Assembly (NCBI GenBank): GCA_045633505.1
Contig: JAZQYK010000002.1
Coordinates: 1 to 11,374, forward strand
Length of the DNA stretch: 11,374 nt
Source of the DNA: Fimenecus sp045633505
GTDB taxonomy: Bacteria; Bacillota; Clostridia; Oscillospirales; Acutalibacteraceae
Direction of reading: 5' to 3'
The position numbers and the translations under genes were made by a program. Every line of letters begins with the position of its first letter. The stretch's first letter is position 1. Under the pieces are notes generated by a model that was given only the letters and a program-made list of their open reading frames with translations, was not told where the DNA came from and did not search any database. Positions 1-5,987 of this stretch are shown here, in pieces.

Positions 1-1
1 C

Positions 2-76
2 TGTAGGGTCGGGTCTCTGTGCCCGACCGCAAGTTTGCGGTAAATTTTCGGGCAGGCACGGAGACCTGCCCCTACA
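2..76. repeat. REP/MITE-like inverted repeat made of three hairpins
   Basis: Two arms of about 28 bp, starting TGTAGGG at 2 and ending CCCTACA at 76, are imperfect inverted copies of each other (23 of 28 positions agree). Each arm is itself a 7-bp hairpin: GGTCGGG (7-13) with CCCGACC (22-28), and GGGCAGG (50-56) with CCTGCCC (65-71). A third hairpin, CCGCAA-GT-TTGCGG, sits at 27-40 between them. Where the two arms differ in their stems, both sides of the stem have changed together, so pairing is kept. The element lies in the non-coding stretch before the first gene, and because the window starts here it may extend further left. No transposase is present, so any mobility would have to be provided in trans. 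Confidence 0.75.
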
Positions 77-120
77 ATACACTAAATTAGTAACATCTAT
101 AATCGCAACGCAGTTCCGAC

Positions 121-153
121 ATTTTGCGCTTTGCGTTTTGCGCTTTGCATTTA
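121..153 (+). repeat. TTTGC heptamer repeat, copy 1
   Basis: A tandem run with a 7-8 base period: ATTTTGCG, CTTTGCG, TTTTGCG, CTTTGCA, then TTTA. The same type of run in the same orientation occurs at 5988-6016 and 7159-7184. All three are intergenic and close to gene ends or promoters. Within about 30 bases downstream of this copy is an inverted pair AACTC (162-166) / GAGTT (176-180). Function is unknown. Confidence 0.8.
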
Positions 154-200
154 GTTCGACAAACTCCAATTTATCGAGTTGGGGAGAAATAATAAAACAG

Positions 201-229
201 TTGAATAAAACTTCGTTTTATGCTAACAT
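201..229 (+). promoter_or_regulatory. Probable sigma-A promoter for the GH43 unit
   Basis: A TTGAAT -35 box (201-206), a 17-base spacer and a TAACAT -10 box (224-229) preceded by TGC, giving an extended -10. Each hexamer matches consensus at only 4 of 6 positions. The spacer holds a perfect 7-bp inverted repeat, ATAAAAC (205-211) and GTTTTAT (215-221), with a TTC loop. This could be an operator or chance. The start codon of the first gene follows 18 bases after the -10 box, so the leader would be short. Confidence 0.4.
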
Positions 230-246
230 AATCTTAAGGTGATATT

Positions 247-519
247 GTGAAAAAACTTTTAGGCAAATTAAAATATCTGATAGCGTGGGGCTTGTGTATA
301 TTAGCCTGGTTTGTAATTATATTTCTCTATGTTTTCTGTGGGGGCTGGGAACTTTTCGAGTCAGAAAATCCAATAAAAATTGAATTGGGTGTAGCAGTAA
401 TTGTTGGCACACTTTTCTTTATCATACTCGACATAATTTACGAATTAGAAAAACAACACGAAGAGAAAATCAAAAAGCTAGAAAAACGCATTGAAGAATT
501 AGAAAAAAAGGGAGAATAA
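247..519 (+). CDS. Small two-helix membrane protein with C-terminal coiled coil
   Basis: Ninety residues starting at GTG, chosen because AAGGTG lies 5 bases upstream. The sequence shows a basic N-terminus, a hydrophobic helix at about residues 11-31, a short polar loop, a second hydrophobic helix at about 47-64, and a highly charged Lys/Glu tail (about 67-90) with heptad spacing of Ile/Leu that should form a coiled coil. Both ends are expected in the cytoplasm by the positive-inside rule, since the N-terminus carries several lysines. The stop codon is one base before the start of the GH43 gene, and the ribosome site of that gene lies inside this gene's last codons, so the two are translationally coupled. 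I do not recognise the family. It resembles small LapA-like or phage-holin-like membrane proteins only in layout. A role in anchoring or clustering a partner through the coiled coil is speculation. Confidence 0.8.
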   Translation: MKKLLGKLKYLIAWGLCILAWFVIIFLYVFCGGWELFESENPIKIELGVAVIVGTLFFIILDIIYELEKQHEEKIKKLEKRIEELEKKGE

Positions 520-520
520 A

Positions 521-1492
521 ATGCAAAGCTATCCTAATCCATTTATCCCGCAGCGTGCTGACCCTTACGTAGTGAAAGGCCCTGACGGATACTATTATTT
601 TACAGCATCTTATCCTGCATATTTAAACGTTGATGCAGGTTATGACCGTATAATTTTGCGAAAAAGCGAAACCGTAATCGGACTCAGCACGGCAGAAGAA
701 GTTGCAATTTGGACTGCTCATAATAAGGGCGTAATGTCAAAGCATATCTGGGCACCTGAAATTCATTATATAGGCGGTAAGTGGTACATTTTCTTTGCGG
801 CAGGTGAGAAAGATGCGATTTGGAATATTCGCCCATTCGTACTCATGTGCGAAGGTCAAGACCCTATAAACGACCAATGGATTGAGCTTGGGAAAATGCA
901 GGCAAGTGCTGATGATAACCGTTCGTTTACCGAATTTTCACTTGATATGACTTATTTTGAAAACAACGGAAAGCATTATCTTATTTGGGCAGAAAAATTA
1001 GGGGATTCATCGCTTTTTATGGCTGAAATCGACCCTGAAACTCCAAATAAACTTATTACAAAGCCAATTCTTCTCACAAAGCCTGAATATGATTGGGAAC
1101 TCGTTCGATACAGAGTGAACGAAGGACCGAGTGTGCTTAAAACCCAAGAGAAAATCTATGTGTTTTTCTCTGCATCAGGCACAGGCGCGGAGTATTGTAT
1201 GGGTAAGGTCTATGCAGACAGAAATGCAGATTTAATGGATATAAAATCCTGGACAAAATCTCCCGTTCCCGCATTACAAACGGAGGATTTAATTGACGAA
1301 GCAGGGCCGGGTCACAATAGCTTTGTCGTTGATGAAAACGGTGATTTGCTCATCGTTTATCACGCGCGGCCGCATTCTCATTTTGAGAAAAAATGCGGTA
1401 CTTATTGTGACGAGCCGCTTTATGACCCTTGCCGTCACGCAAGAATTAAAAAAGTGGAATTTGATGAAAATAACGTTCCGATATTAAAATAA
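521..1492 (+). CDS. Glycoside hydrolase family 43 protein (arabinofuranosidase/xylosidase type), cytoplasmic
   Basis: A 323-residue, single-domain five-bladed beta-propeller enzyme of family GH43, which removes arabinose or xylose from plant-polysaccharide fragments with inversion. The expected catalytic triad is visible: general base Asp14 in RADP near the N-terminus, pKa-tuning Asp142 in SLDMT, and general acid Glu201 in VNEGPSV. His265 in GPGHNSF matches the metal or structural histidine at the propeller core. WAPEIHY at 77-83 is also typical. There is no signal peptide and no carbohydrate-binding module, so it should act inside the cell on imported oligosaccharides. Overall resemblance is to alpha-L-arabinofuranosidases, but the substrate and subfamily cannot be fixed by eye. 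The ATG is preceded by AGGGAG (509-514) at 6 bases. It forms a two-gene unit with the upstream membrane protein; no transporter or sugar regulator is adjacent. Confidence 0.88.
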   Translation: MQSYPNPFIPQRADPYVVKGPDGYYYFTASYPAYLNVDAGYDRIILRKSETVIGLSTAEEVAIWTAHNKGVMSKHIWAPEIHYIGGKWYIFFAAGEKDAIWNIRPFVLMCEGQDPINDQWIELGKMQASADDNRSFTEFSLDMTYFENNGKHYLIWAEKLGDSSLFMAEIDPETPNKLITKPILLTKPEYDWELVRYRVNEGPSVLKTQEKIYVFFSASGTGAEYCMGKVYADRNADLMDIKSWTKSPVPALQTEDLIDEAGPGHNSFVVDENGDLLIVYHARPHSHFEKKCGTYCDEPLYDPCRHARIKKVEFDENNVPILK

Positions 1493-1531
1493 AGCAAATC
1501 AACAAATACATACTATTTCTACATATTATTC

Positions 1532-1562
1532 ACGGTGGGGATTTCTCCACCGTAATTTTTTT
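1532..1562 (+). terminator. Rho-independent terminator after the GH43 gene
   Basis: A 9-bp stem, ACGGTGGGG (1532-1540) with CTCCACCGT (1545-1553), one G-T pair, loop ATTT, followed by AA and a run of seven T (1556-1562). It lies 40 bases past the GH43 stop codon and insulates it from the next unit. Confidence 0.93.
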
Positions 1563-1631
1563 GCTATTTTCATTGTGTATTTTGTTCAATTTTTCACTAT
1601 TAAATTCGTTCACTATGCCAAATGGAATTTG

Positions 1632-1660
1632 TTTACAATTTGTTAAAAAAGTGCTATACT
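1632..1660 (+). promoter_or_regulatory. Strong sigma-A promoter for the secreted hydrolase
   Basis: TTTACA (1632-1637), a 17-base spacer, then TATACT (1655-1660) preceded by TGC (1652-1654), an extended -10. Both hexamers match consensus at 5 of 6 positions. The spacer contains a run of six A. The ATG is 33 bases downstream. Confidence 0.82.
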
Positions 1661-1677
1661 ATATTAGTAAAAATCTG

Positions 1678-1685
1678 AAAAGGAG
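1678..1685 (+). promoter_or_regulatory. Ribosome binding site fixing the hydrolase start
   Basis: AAAAGGAG lies 8 bases before ATG at 1694 but only 2 bases before an in-frame TTG at 1688. The ATG is therefore the real start, and the protein has 602 residues. Confidence 0.9.
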
Positions 1686-1693
1686 TTTTGATT

Positions 1694-3502
1694 ATGAAAA
1701 AAATCATTTCTGTTCTTTTGGCAATAGTAATGTTGCTGTCATGTATGTCAGTTCTTGCATTTGCAAAGGATGACGTTACACCAACGATTATTATTCCTGG
1801 ACTTTTCCAGTGTGAAACTTATCACTATGTAAACGGTGAAAAAGAAACTGACGCTGACGGTGTTCCTCTTGCAGCACCATTCTATATTTCAGTTTCAAAC
1901 GAATTCATCGGTGCGGCTGTTACAACTGCCGTTCTTCCTGTTACTACAATGTTTATTACTCAGCAGGATAAGGACCAGCTTGCAGCAAAGGCTGTTGCAA
2001 AGCTTCTCAGTGACCTTTTGATGGGAAAACAGTCAAGTGATGCTCACGGCAACCTTGACCCTGACGTTCGCCCTGAATATTATGACGGTAGCTTTGCTAC
2101 ACTTACTGACGTTCAGAAAGAGCACGTTCTCAAGAATTTCCCGGTTGAAGAATATTTTGAACTTGCAGGTGAAGAATATCTCTACATTTTCAATTACGTT
2201 TCAACAGGTAATATGATTTTAACTGCACAGGCTCTTTACGACTACATCCAGTTTGTTAAAGAGGATTCAGGCTCTGATAAAGTTAACTTGGTTTCTGTAA
2301 GCCAGGGCGGTTCAATCACAAACGGTCTTATGCAGCTTTACGTTGACAAGGGACTTTCAATCAATAAAGACGTTAACAGAATCGTGTTTACCGTTCCTGC
2401 ACTCGACGGCGCAAACCTTCTTGGCGACTGCTACACATACGGTATCAACGACGAAAGTTCAGCACTTTATACTACAATGTTCACATCACTTTTGGGTGAA
2501 AACAACGTTTTAAGCTACGTTGTCAGCCTTCTTGTAAGACTTATGCCAAAAGCAGATGTCAGCAACCTTCTCGACATTATTGCAGATACACTTATAAACG
2601 ATTATCTCAGATATTCAACACTTATGTGGGGTCTTATCCCATCAGGTCAGTACGAGATTTGCCGTGAAAAGTATCTTGCAGATGACGAAATGGCTGAAAT
2701 TCGTACTCAGGCTGACTGGTATTACAACGCTCAGCTTAATTCTGAAAGCAATATTCTTAAAGCAAAAATGAAGGGTGTCGAGATTTTTGATATCGTTGAC
2801 ACAAACGTTGAACTTTATCAGCTTGCAGCTTCTTACACTTACACTCAGGCTGACGGTATTATTCAGGTTGACTCAACGTCAATGGGCGCTTACAGTGTAA
2901 ACGTTAACACAAAACTTCCTGAAGATTATACCCGTTCACGCAGAATGTGTTGGAACCCGACTCATGACCATACAGACCCTGAAGGAATTATTGATGCTTA
3001 CACAGGTCTTCTTCCTGACCATACGTTCTATTTCAGCGGTCAGAACCACGCTACAACCGCATCAAATGACGTTATTATGAGTCTCATCATCCACCTTCTT
3101 GTTGATGAAAACTTTACAAGTGTTTATTCATATCCTGACAAGTTCCCACAGTTTAATTACAGCCGTGAGACGTTACAGCTTCGCAAGGATATTGCGGCAA
3201 TTCAGGAATACGATATGTCTTCAGTTTCAACTGCTGACAAGAATGAACTTGCAGCTGCAATTAAACAGGTTGATGAAATGCTCGCTGTTACAGTAGTTGA
3301 CGTTGATGCATTCCAGTCTGCAAACGACCGTTTCTATGCAATCTATGATAAGATTATGGGTAACGACGGTATCTTCAGCGAAAAGAATACTTCTAAAGTG
3401 TTGTGCACAGCTATTAAAGGCGTTTGTGACGGACTTTACTTAGTTTACGGCGACGCGGCTTACAGCGAAATGCCAATGGCAACTCTTAATATGCTTTTCT
3501 AA
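1694..3502 (+). CDS. Secreted alpha/beta-hydrolase (lipase/esterase-like) with C-terminal FIVAR-like helical module
   Basis: 602 residues. A classical signal peptide covers residues 1-24 (lysines, hydrophobic core, cleavage expected after AFA), and the mature protein should be exported. After it comes a beta-strand ending in IIPGLF (about 32-38), the usual oxyanion-hole region of lipases. The nucleophile elbow is SVSQG with Ser203 as likely nucleophile; this differs from the usual GxSxG in having Ser at the first position. A histidine in GQNHATT (His452) is placed where the catalytic His should be; the catalytic acid could not be assigned. A large helical insert (about 250-430) probably forms a lid. 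Residues about 494-555 form a Leu/Ala/Asp-rich three-helix segment resembling FIVAR modules, common in surface proteins. No LPxTG or other anchor follows. It has its own promoter and terminator. Substrate unknown; lipid or carbohydrate ester is the likeliest guess. Confidence 0.8.
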   Translation: MKKIISVLLAIVMLLSCMSVLAFAKDDVTPTIIIPGLFQCETYHYVNGEKETDADGVPLAAPFYISVSNEFIGAAVTTAVLPVTTMFITQQDKDQLAAKAVAKLLSDLLMGKQSSDAHGNLDPDVRPEYYDGSFATLTDVQKEHVLKNFPVEEYFELAGEEYLYIFNYVSTGNMILTAQALYDYIQFVKEDSGSDKVNLVSVSQGGSITNGLMQLYVDKGLSINKDVNRIVFTVPALDGANLLGDCYTYGINDESSALYTTMFTSLLGENNVLSYVVSLLVRLMPKADVSNLLDIIADTLINDYLRYSTLMWGLIPSGQYEICREKYLADDEMAEIRTQADWYYNAQLNSESNILKAKMKGVEIFDIVDTNVELYQLAASYTYTQADGIIQVDSTSMGAYSVNVNTKLPEDYTRSRRMCWNPTHDHTDPEGIIDAYTGLLPDHTFYFSGQNHATTASNDVIMSLIIHLLVDENFTSVYSYPDKFPQFNYSRETLQLRKDIAAIQEYDMSSVSTADKNELAAAIKQVDEMLAVTVVDVDAFQSANDRFYAIYDKIMGNDGIFSEKNTSKVLCTAIKGVCDGLYLVYGDAAYSEMPMATLNMLF

Positions 3503-3519
3503 GAGAAACTAAATTTAAA

Positions 3520-3545
3520 AAGCCTCACTTTGTGGGGCTTTTTTT
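3520..3545 (+). terminator. Rho-independent terminator after the secreted hydrolase
   Basis: An 8-bp stem, AAGCCTCA (3520-3527) with TGGGGCTT (3533-3540), one T-G pair, loop CTTTG, running into seven T (3539-3545). It begins 18 bases after the stop codon and ends only 22 bases before the next start codon. Confidence 0.93.
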
Positions 3546-3567
3546 AGAATTAGAATGAGATGATAAT

Positions 3568-4203
3568 ATGAAAAAAATATTGGCAATATTCCTTGTGCTT
3601 TCCTGTCTTTTGTGCTTTTCCTCTTGTAAGGACAACACAAGTACACAGCAAGGGGACAACGGCGACGTCAATGCTTTGACTGATTCGGCAGACGGCAATA
3701 CAAACGAGGGCGTTGACGGTGCCGAAAGTACTACAACCGTAACGGCTGACAAATTAACGGGTACGTGGATTTGTGACCAGATAATCACACCTCAGGGATT
3801 TTATCAGGGATATTATAACTCAAGCATTACAAAAACCGACGTGCAGATGCGAACAACCTATAAATTTAACGAGGACGGTTCTTACAGCACGTCAGTCAGT
3901 ATTTTAAATATTTCCGAGGTGCGTAAAGAATATCGTTCGCTGATGGTTGAGGGCGCAAGAATAAAGGCTGAAAAAGAGGGAAAATACCTTACAACCGACG
4001 ACGTGCTTTATTATGAAGATTATGCAGATAACATAATCAAAGATATCTGCAAGGAGAAAAAAGGCACATACAAAATTGACGGTAACCGCTTGGTTTATGG
4101 TGATTCAACAACTGAAACCTTTGCTCTTGACGGCAATCAACTTACAATTAAGGGTAAATCCCAATCTGACGGCGAATATAAAATTACTTTAAAACGAAAT
4201 TAA
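3568..4203 (+). CDS. Small lipoprotein with a lipocalin-like beta domain
   Basis: 211 residues. An N-terminal lysine pair and hydrophobic stretch end in a lipobox-like CFSSC, giving lipidation at Cys20 and anchoring on the outer face of the membrane. A low-complexity Asn/Asp/Thr/Gly linker (about 21-60) follows. The folded part begins at KLTGTW (62-67), the typical opening strand of lipocalin-like domains, then YKFNEDGSYS (99-108), a helix-rich insert (about 116-163), and closing strands GTYKIDGNRLVYGD (166-179) and ETFALDGNQLTIKGK (183-197). This threshold-then-strand pattern is frequent in gut Firmicutes lipoproteins of unknown role. Phe at the lipobox -3 position is less usual than Leu. 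The ribosome site is weak (GAGATGA region, 3557-3563). A terminator lies immediately upstream and no convincing separate promoter is visible, so expression may depend on read-through. Ligand and function unknown. Confidence 0.82.
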   Translation: MKKILAIFLVLSCLLCFSSCKDNTSTQQGDNGDVNALTDSADGNTNEGVDGAESTTTVTADKLTGTWICDQIITPQGFYQGYYNSSITKTDVQMRTTYKFNEDGSYSTSVSILNISEVRKEYRSLMVEGARIKAEKEGKYLTTDDVLYYEDYADNIIKDICKEKKGTYKIDGNRLVYGDSTTETFALDGNQLTIKGKSQSDGEYKITLKRN

Positions 4204-4250
4204 AAAAAGGCGATGAAGACGAGTGCTCTGCGTTCGTGTTCATCGCTTTT
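4202..4250. terminator. Bidirectional terminator between convergent genes
   Basis: A long hairpin: GCGATGAA (4210-4217) pairs with TTCATCGC (4239-4246), and inside it ACGA (4219-4222) pairs with TCGT (4233-4236). It is flanked by seven A at 4202-4208 and TTTT at 4247-4250. On the minus strand the A run becomes a strong T tract, so termination should be best for hflX. On the plus strand the T run is short. It fills the whole 49-base gap between the lipoprotein and hflX stop codons. Confidence 0.85.
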
Positions 4251-4252
4251 CG

Positions 4253-5503
4253 TTATTCTGTAACATATTTTTGAAATCTGTCGGCATATTCTGTGGGGAT
4301 AATCACTTTTAAGGCTGTGCCGTCAGGGGTGTATTCTTCGTTGATGATTTTTGCATTATTTCTCAAGAAATTCACTTCGCCACCCTGCGAAAAGGGGATT
4401 AGCAAATTAAGCTCTACACTTTTAAGTGCTAAAGCCTTTTCAATTTCACTTAAAAGCAGGTCAAGGTTAATTCCTTTCAACGCGCTAATCATAACGGTTT
4501 TGCCCAAGGTAAGAATCTCAAAAATATTTTCCGCTTTGTCACATTTGTTCATAACGGTGATGATGTTGTCACCGTTACAACCCAAATCCTTTAAAATTCC
4601 CGTTGTTATTTCAATATGCTCACTGCAACGAGGGTCAGAGGCATCGCAAACGTTCAGCACAATATCAGCCGTTGCGGCTTCTTCAAGGGTTGAATGGAAA
4701 GCCTTGACTAAATCGTGGGGCAGACGGCTGACAAAACCAACCGTGTCAATAAGCATAACGTCTTGTCCGTTTGGCAGGGATAATTTTCTTGATGTTGGGT
4801 CCAACGTAGCAAAAAGCTTGTCCTCTGCTAATACTCCTGCATCCGTCAATGCATTCATAAGCGTGGATTTTCCCGCATTGGTATATCCAACAAGGGCTAC
4901 TGTGGTAACCTGATTTTTTTCTCGTCTTTTACGAAGCAGATTTCTTCGTTTTTCAACCTCGGCGAGTTGCTCCTGCAAAGCATACATTCTTCGCATAATA
5001 TGACGGCGGTCACTTTCCAGTTTTGTTTCACCGGGACCGCGTGTGCCAATACCACCACCAAGTCGTGACATTTGTTTGCCCTTACCTGTAAGGCGCGGCA
5101 AAGCGTATTTTAACTGTGCCAGTTCTACCTGCAATTTACCTTCACGAGTCTTGGCTCTCAATGCAAAAATATCAAGAATTAGCTGTGTTCGGTCAATAAC
5201 GTGAACGTTAGTGGCGTTTTCAATATTGCGGATTTGAGAGGGTGTCAGCTCACCGTCACAGATAATCAAGTCGATTTCTTGATTGTGACAAAAAAGCTCG
5301 GCTTCAGCGAGTCTGCCCTTACCGACAAAGGTAGCACCGTCAGGATTTCCGCGTCTTTGAATAATTGAACCCACAACAACCGCGCCGGCACTTTCTGCTA
5401 AAAGTGTCAGCTCTTCAATTGAAGCATCTGCGTCAAAATCGCCCGTATCAACAGAAATCAGCAATGCTTTTTCAGGGGAATTATCAATTTCGTAAAAATC
5501 CAT
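4253..5503 (-). CDS. hflX: Ribosome-associated GTPase HflX
   Basis: 416 residues, the usual HflX length. HflX binds the 50S subunit or stalled 70S ribosomes and splits them in a GTP-dependent way, aiding stress recovery. The N-terminal HflX domain carries GNPDGATFVGKG (52-63), the glycine-rich segment RLGGGIGTRGPGETKLE (147-163) and an Arg/Lys-rich helical linker (about 165-198). The G domain has G1 GYTNAGKST (206-214), the switch I region ATLDPT (232-237), G3 DTVGF (253-257), G4 NKCD (319-322) and G5 SALKG (340-344). A C-terminal domain closes the protein. The start is ATG at 5503, because GAGGAA lies 7 bases upstream; a TTG five codons earlier overlaps that site and is rejected. It lies 75 bases downstream of a small cysteine-rich peptide gene on the same strand, with a stable hairpin between them, and probably shares its transcript. 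Confidence 0.97.
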   Translation of the reverse strand: MDFYEIDNSPEKALLISVDTGDFDADASIEELTLLAESAGAVVVGSIIQRRGNPDGATFVGKGRLAEAELFCHNQEIDLIICDGELTPSQIRNIENATNVHVIDRTQLILDIFALRAKTREGKLQVELAQLKYALPRLTGKGKQMSRLGGGIGTRGPGETKLESDRRHIMRRMYALQEQLAEVEKRRNLLRKRREKNQVTTVALVGYTNAGKSTLMNALTDAGVLAEDKLFATLDPTSRKLSLPNGQDVMLIDTVGFVSRLPHDLVKAFHSTLEEAATADIVLNVCDASDPRCSEHIEITTGILKDLGCNGDNIITVMNKCDKAENIFEILTLGKTVMISALKGINLDLLLSEIEKALALKSVELNLLIPFSQGGEVNFLRNNAKIINEEYTPDGTALKVIIPTEYADRFQKYVTE

Positions 5504-5510
5504 AATATTA

Positions 5511-5516
5511 TTCCTC
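5511..5516 (-). promoter_or_regulatory. Ribosome binding site fixing the hflX start
   Basis: GAGGAA on the minus strand, 7 bases before ATG at 5503-5501. It overlaps the in-frame TTG at 5518-5516, ruling that codon out. Confidence 0.88.
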
Positions 5517-5526
5517 AATAAATTTC

Positions 5527-5550
5527 GGCGGGAGCCTGAGAACCCCCGCC
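5527..5550 (-). terminator. GC-rich hairpin between the peptide gene and hflX
   Basis: Read on the minus strand, GGCGGGGGTT pairs with GGCTCCCGCC (10 pairs, three of them G-T) around a CTCA loop. It is followed by GAAATTTATT, which lacks a real T run. It lies 28 bases past the peptide stop and 10 bases before the hflX ribosome site. It could be a weak terminator, an attenuator, or an RNA-processing or stabilising hairpin that sets the ratio of the two genes. Confidence 0.5.
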
Positions 5551-5578
5551 CTGATTAAAATTCCTTATAATTTATCAA

Positions 5579-5707
5579 TTAGCAGCAGCCACAGCCGTTG
5601 TTGTTACAACCGCAGTCGTTCTGACAGCCGCATCCGTTATTATCTGTGAGAAGAATTAAGATGATAATAACAATCAACCAAGAGTTGTTACCGAAGAAGT
5701 TACACAT
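5579..5707 (-). CDS. 42-residue cysteine-rich membrane micropeptide
   Basis: The gene is too short for ordinary gene calling but well supported. A perfect AAGGAGG (5716-5722) lies 8 bases before the ATG, and a TATAAT-like box lies further upstream. The peptide begins MCNFFGNNSW, has an uninterrupted hydrophobic helix of Leu/Ile/Val at about residues 10-20, then a tail made only of Asn, Asp, Gly, Gln and Cys. In total 8 of 42 residues are cysteine (2, 26, 28, 32, 34, 39, 41, 42), mostly as CGC, CxC or CC. This resembles tiny Gly/Cys-rich membrane peptides of spore-forming Firmicutes (YjcZ-like, or those named high-cysteine chorion-like in Clostridia). That resemblance is recalled, not searched. 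Metal binding, disulfide cross-linking or a spore-coat role are all possible. An ATG four codons upstream in another frame stops at once and is not used. Confidence 0.75.
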   Translation of the reverse strand: MCNFFGNNSWLIVIIILILLTDNNGCGCQNDCGCNNNGCGCC

Positions 5708-5738
5708 TCATTTTTCCTCCTTCCCATATTGAACTTAC

Positions 5739-5744
5739 ATTATA
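5739..5744 (-). promoter_or_regulatory. Possible promoter -10 for the cysteine-rich peptide
   Basis: On the minus strand the sequence CCATAAGATATAATG contains a perfect TATAAT (5739-5744) but no good -35 at 16-18 bases. The same stretch reads CATAAGATA, fitting the CATAnnnTA -10 pattern of sporulation sigma-E/K factors. Either reading is possible and neither is secure. Confidence 0.4.
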
Positions 5745-5775
5745 TCTTATGGAAAATAGGAGAAAGTGTTACATT

Positions 5776-5987
5776 TGCAAAATCATATATTTTGCATCGA
5801 TATAAATCCTTGCAGGATTTTCGATATGTGACAAGTCACTCGATATGTGCTGACGCACTCGATATGTTCACTTCGTGAACGAGGATTTATAATATCGAGT
5901 TTGAACGGTAGTGAAAACATATCGATTTTGTGAAACAAAAATATCGAGCAATCGTAAGATTGCATATCGAAGTTCAGAAAAACTTTC
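5776..5987. repeat. TCGATATG hairpin array with large-scale palindromic order
   Basis: This accounts for most of the 315-base gap between the cysteine-rich peptide and galM. The word TCGATAT(G) occurs forward at 5797-5803, 5821-5828, 5840-5847 and 5859-5866, then inverted as (C)ATATCGA at 5892-5898, 5918-5925, 5941-5947 and 5963-5970. Between the words lie different small hairpins: AAATCC/GGATTT (5804-5820), GTGAC/GTCAC (5828-5839), GTGC/GCAC (5847-5858), GTTCAC/GTGAAC (5866-5880), GTTT/AAAC (5899-5918), TTTTG/CAAAA (5926-5940) and GCAATC/GATTGC with a GTAA loop (5948-5963). The left edge is a TGCAAAAT/ATTTTGCA hairpin (5776-5796). I see no protein-coding signal here. It lies in the 3' region of galM and may act as its structured transcript end. 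Its function and whether it is mobile are unknown. Confidence 0.85.

Noticed and set aside
1561..1773. 70-codon frame covering the hydrolase promoter and start
   Set aside because: It starts in the terminator T run, covers the promoter, and overlaps the signal peptide in another frame.
4293..4913. 206-codon open frame antisense to hflX
   Set aside because: It is a mirror of hflX codon use. HflX motifs are complete on the other strand, and no ribosome site precedes it.
5504..5518. Five-residue longer HflX from TTG at 5518
   Set aside because: The TTG overlaps the GAGGAA ribosome site that serves the ATG at 5503.
5797..5970. CRISPR-like array of short repeats with variable spacers
   Set aside because: The constant word is only 8 bp, the intervals are 11-17 bases and palindromic, and the words switch orientation halfway. 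No cas genes are present.
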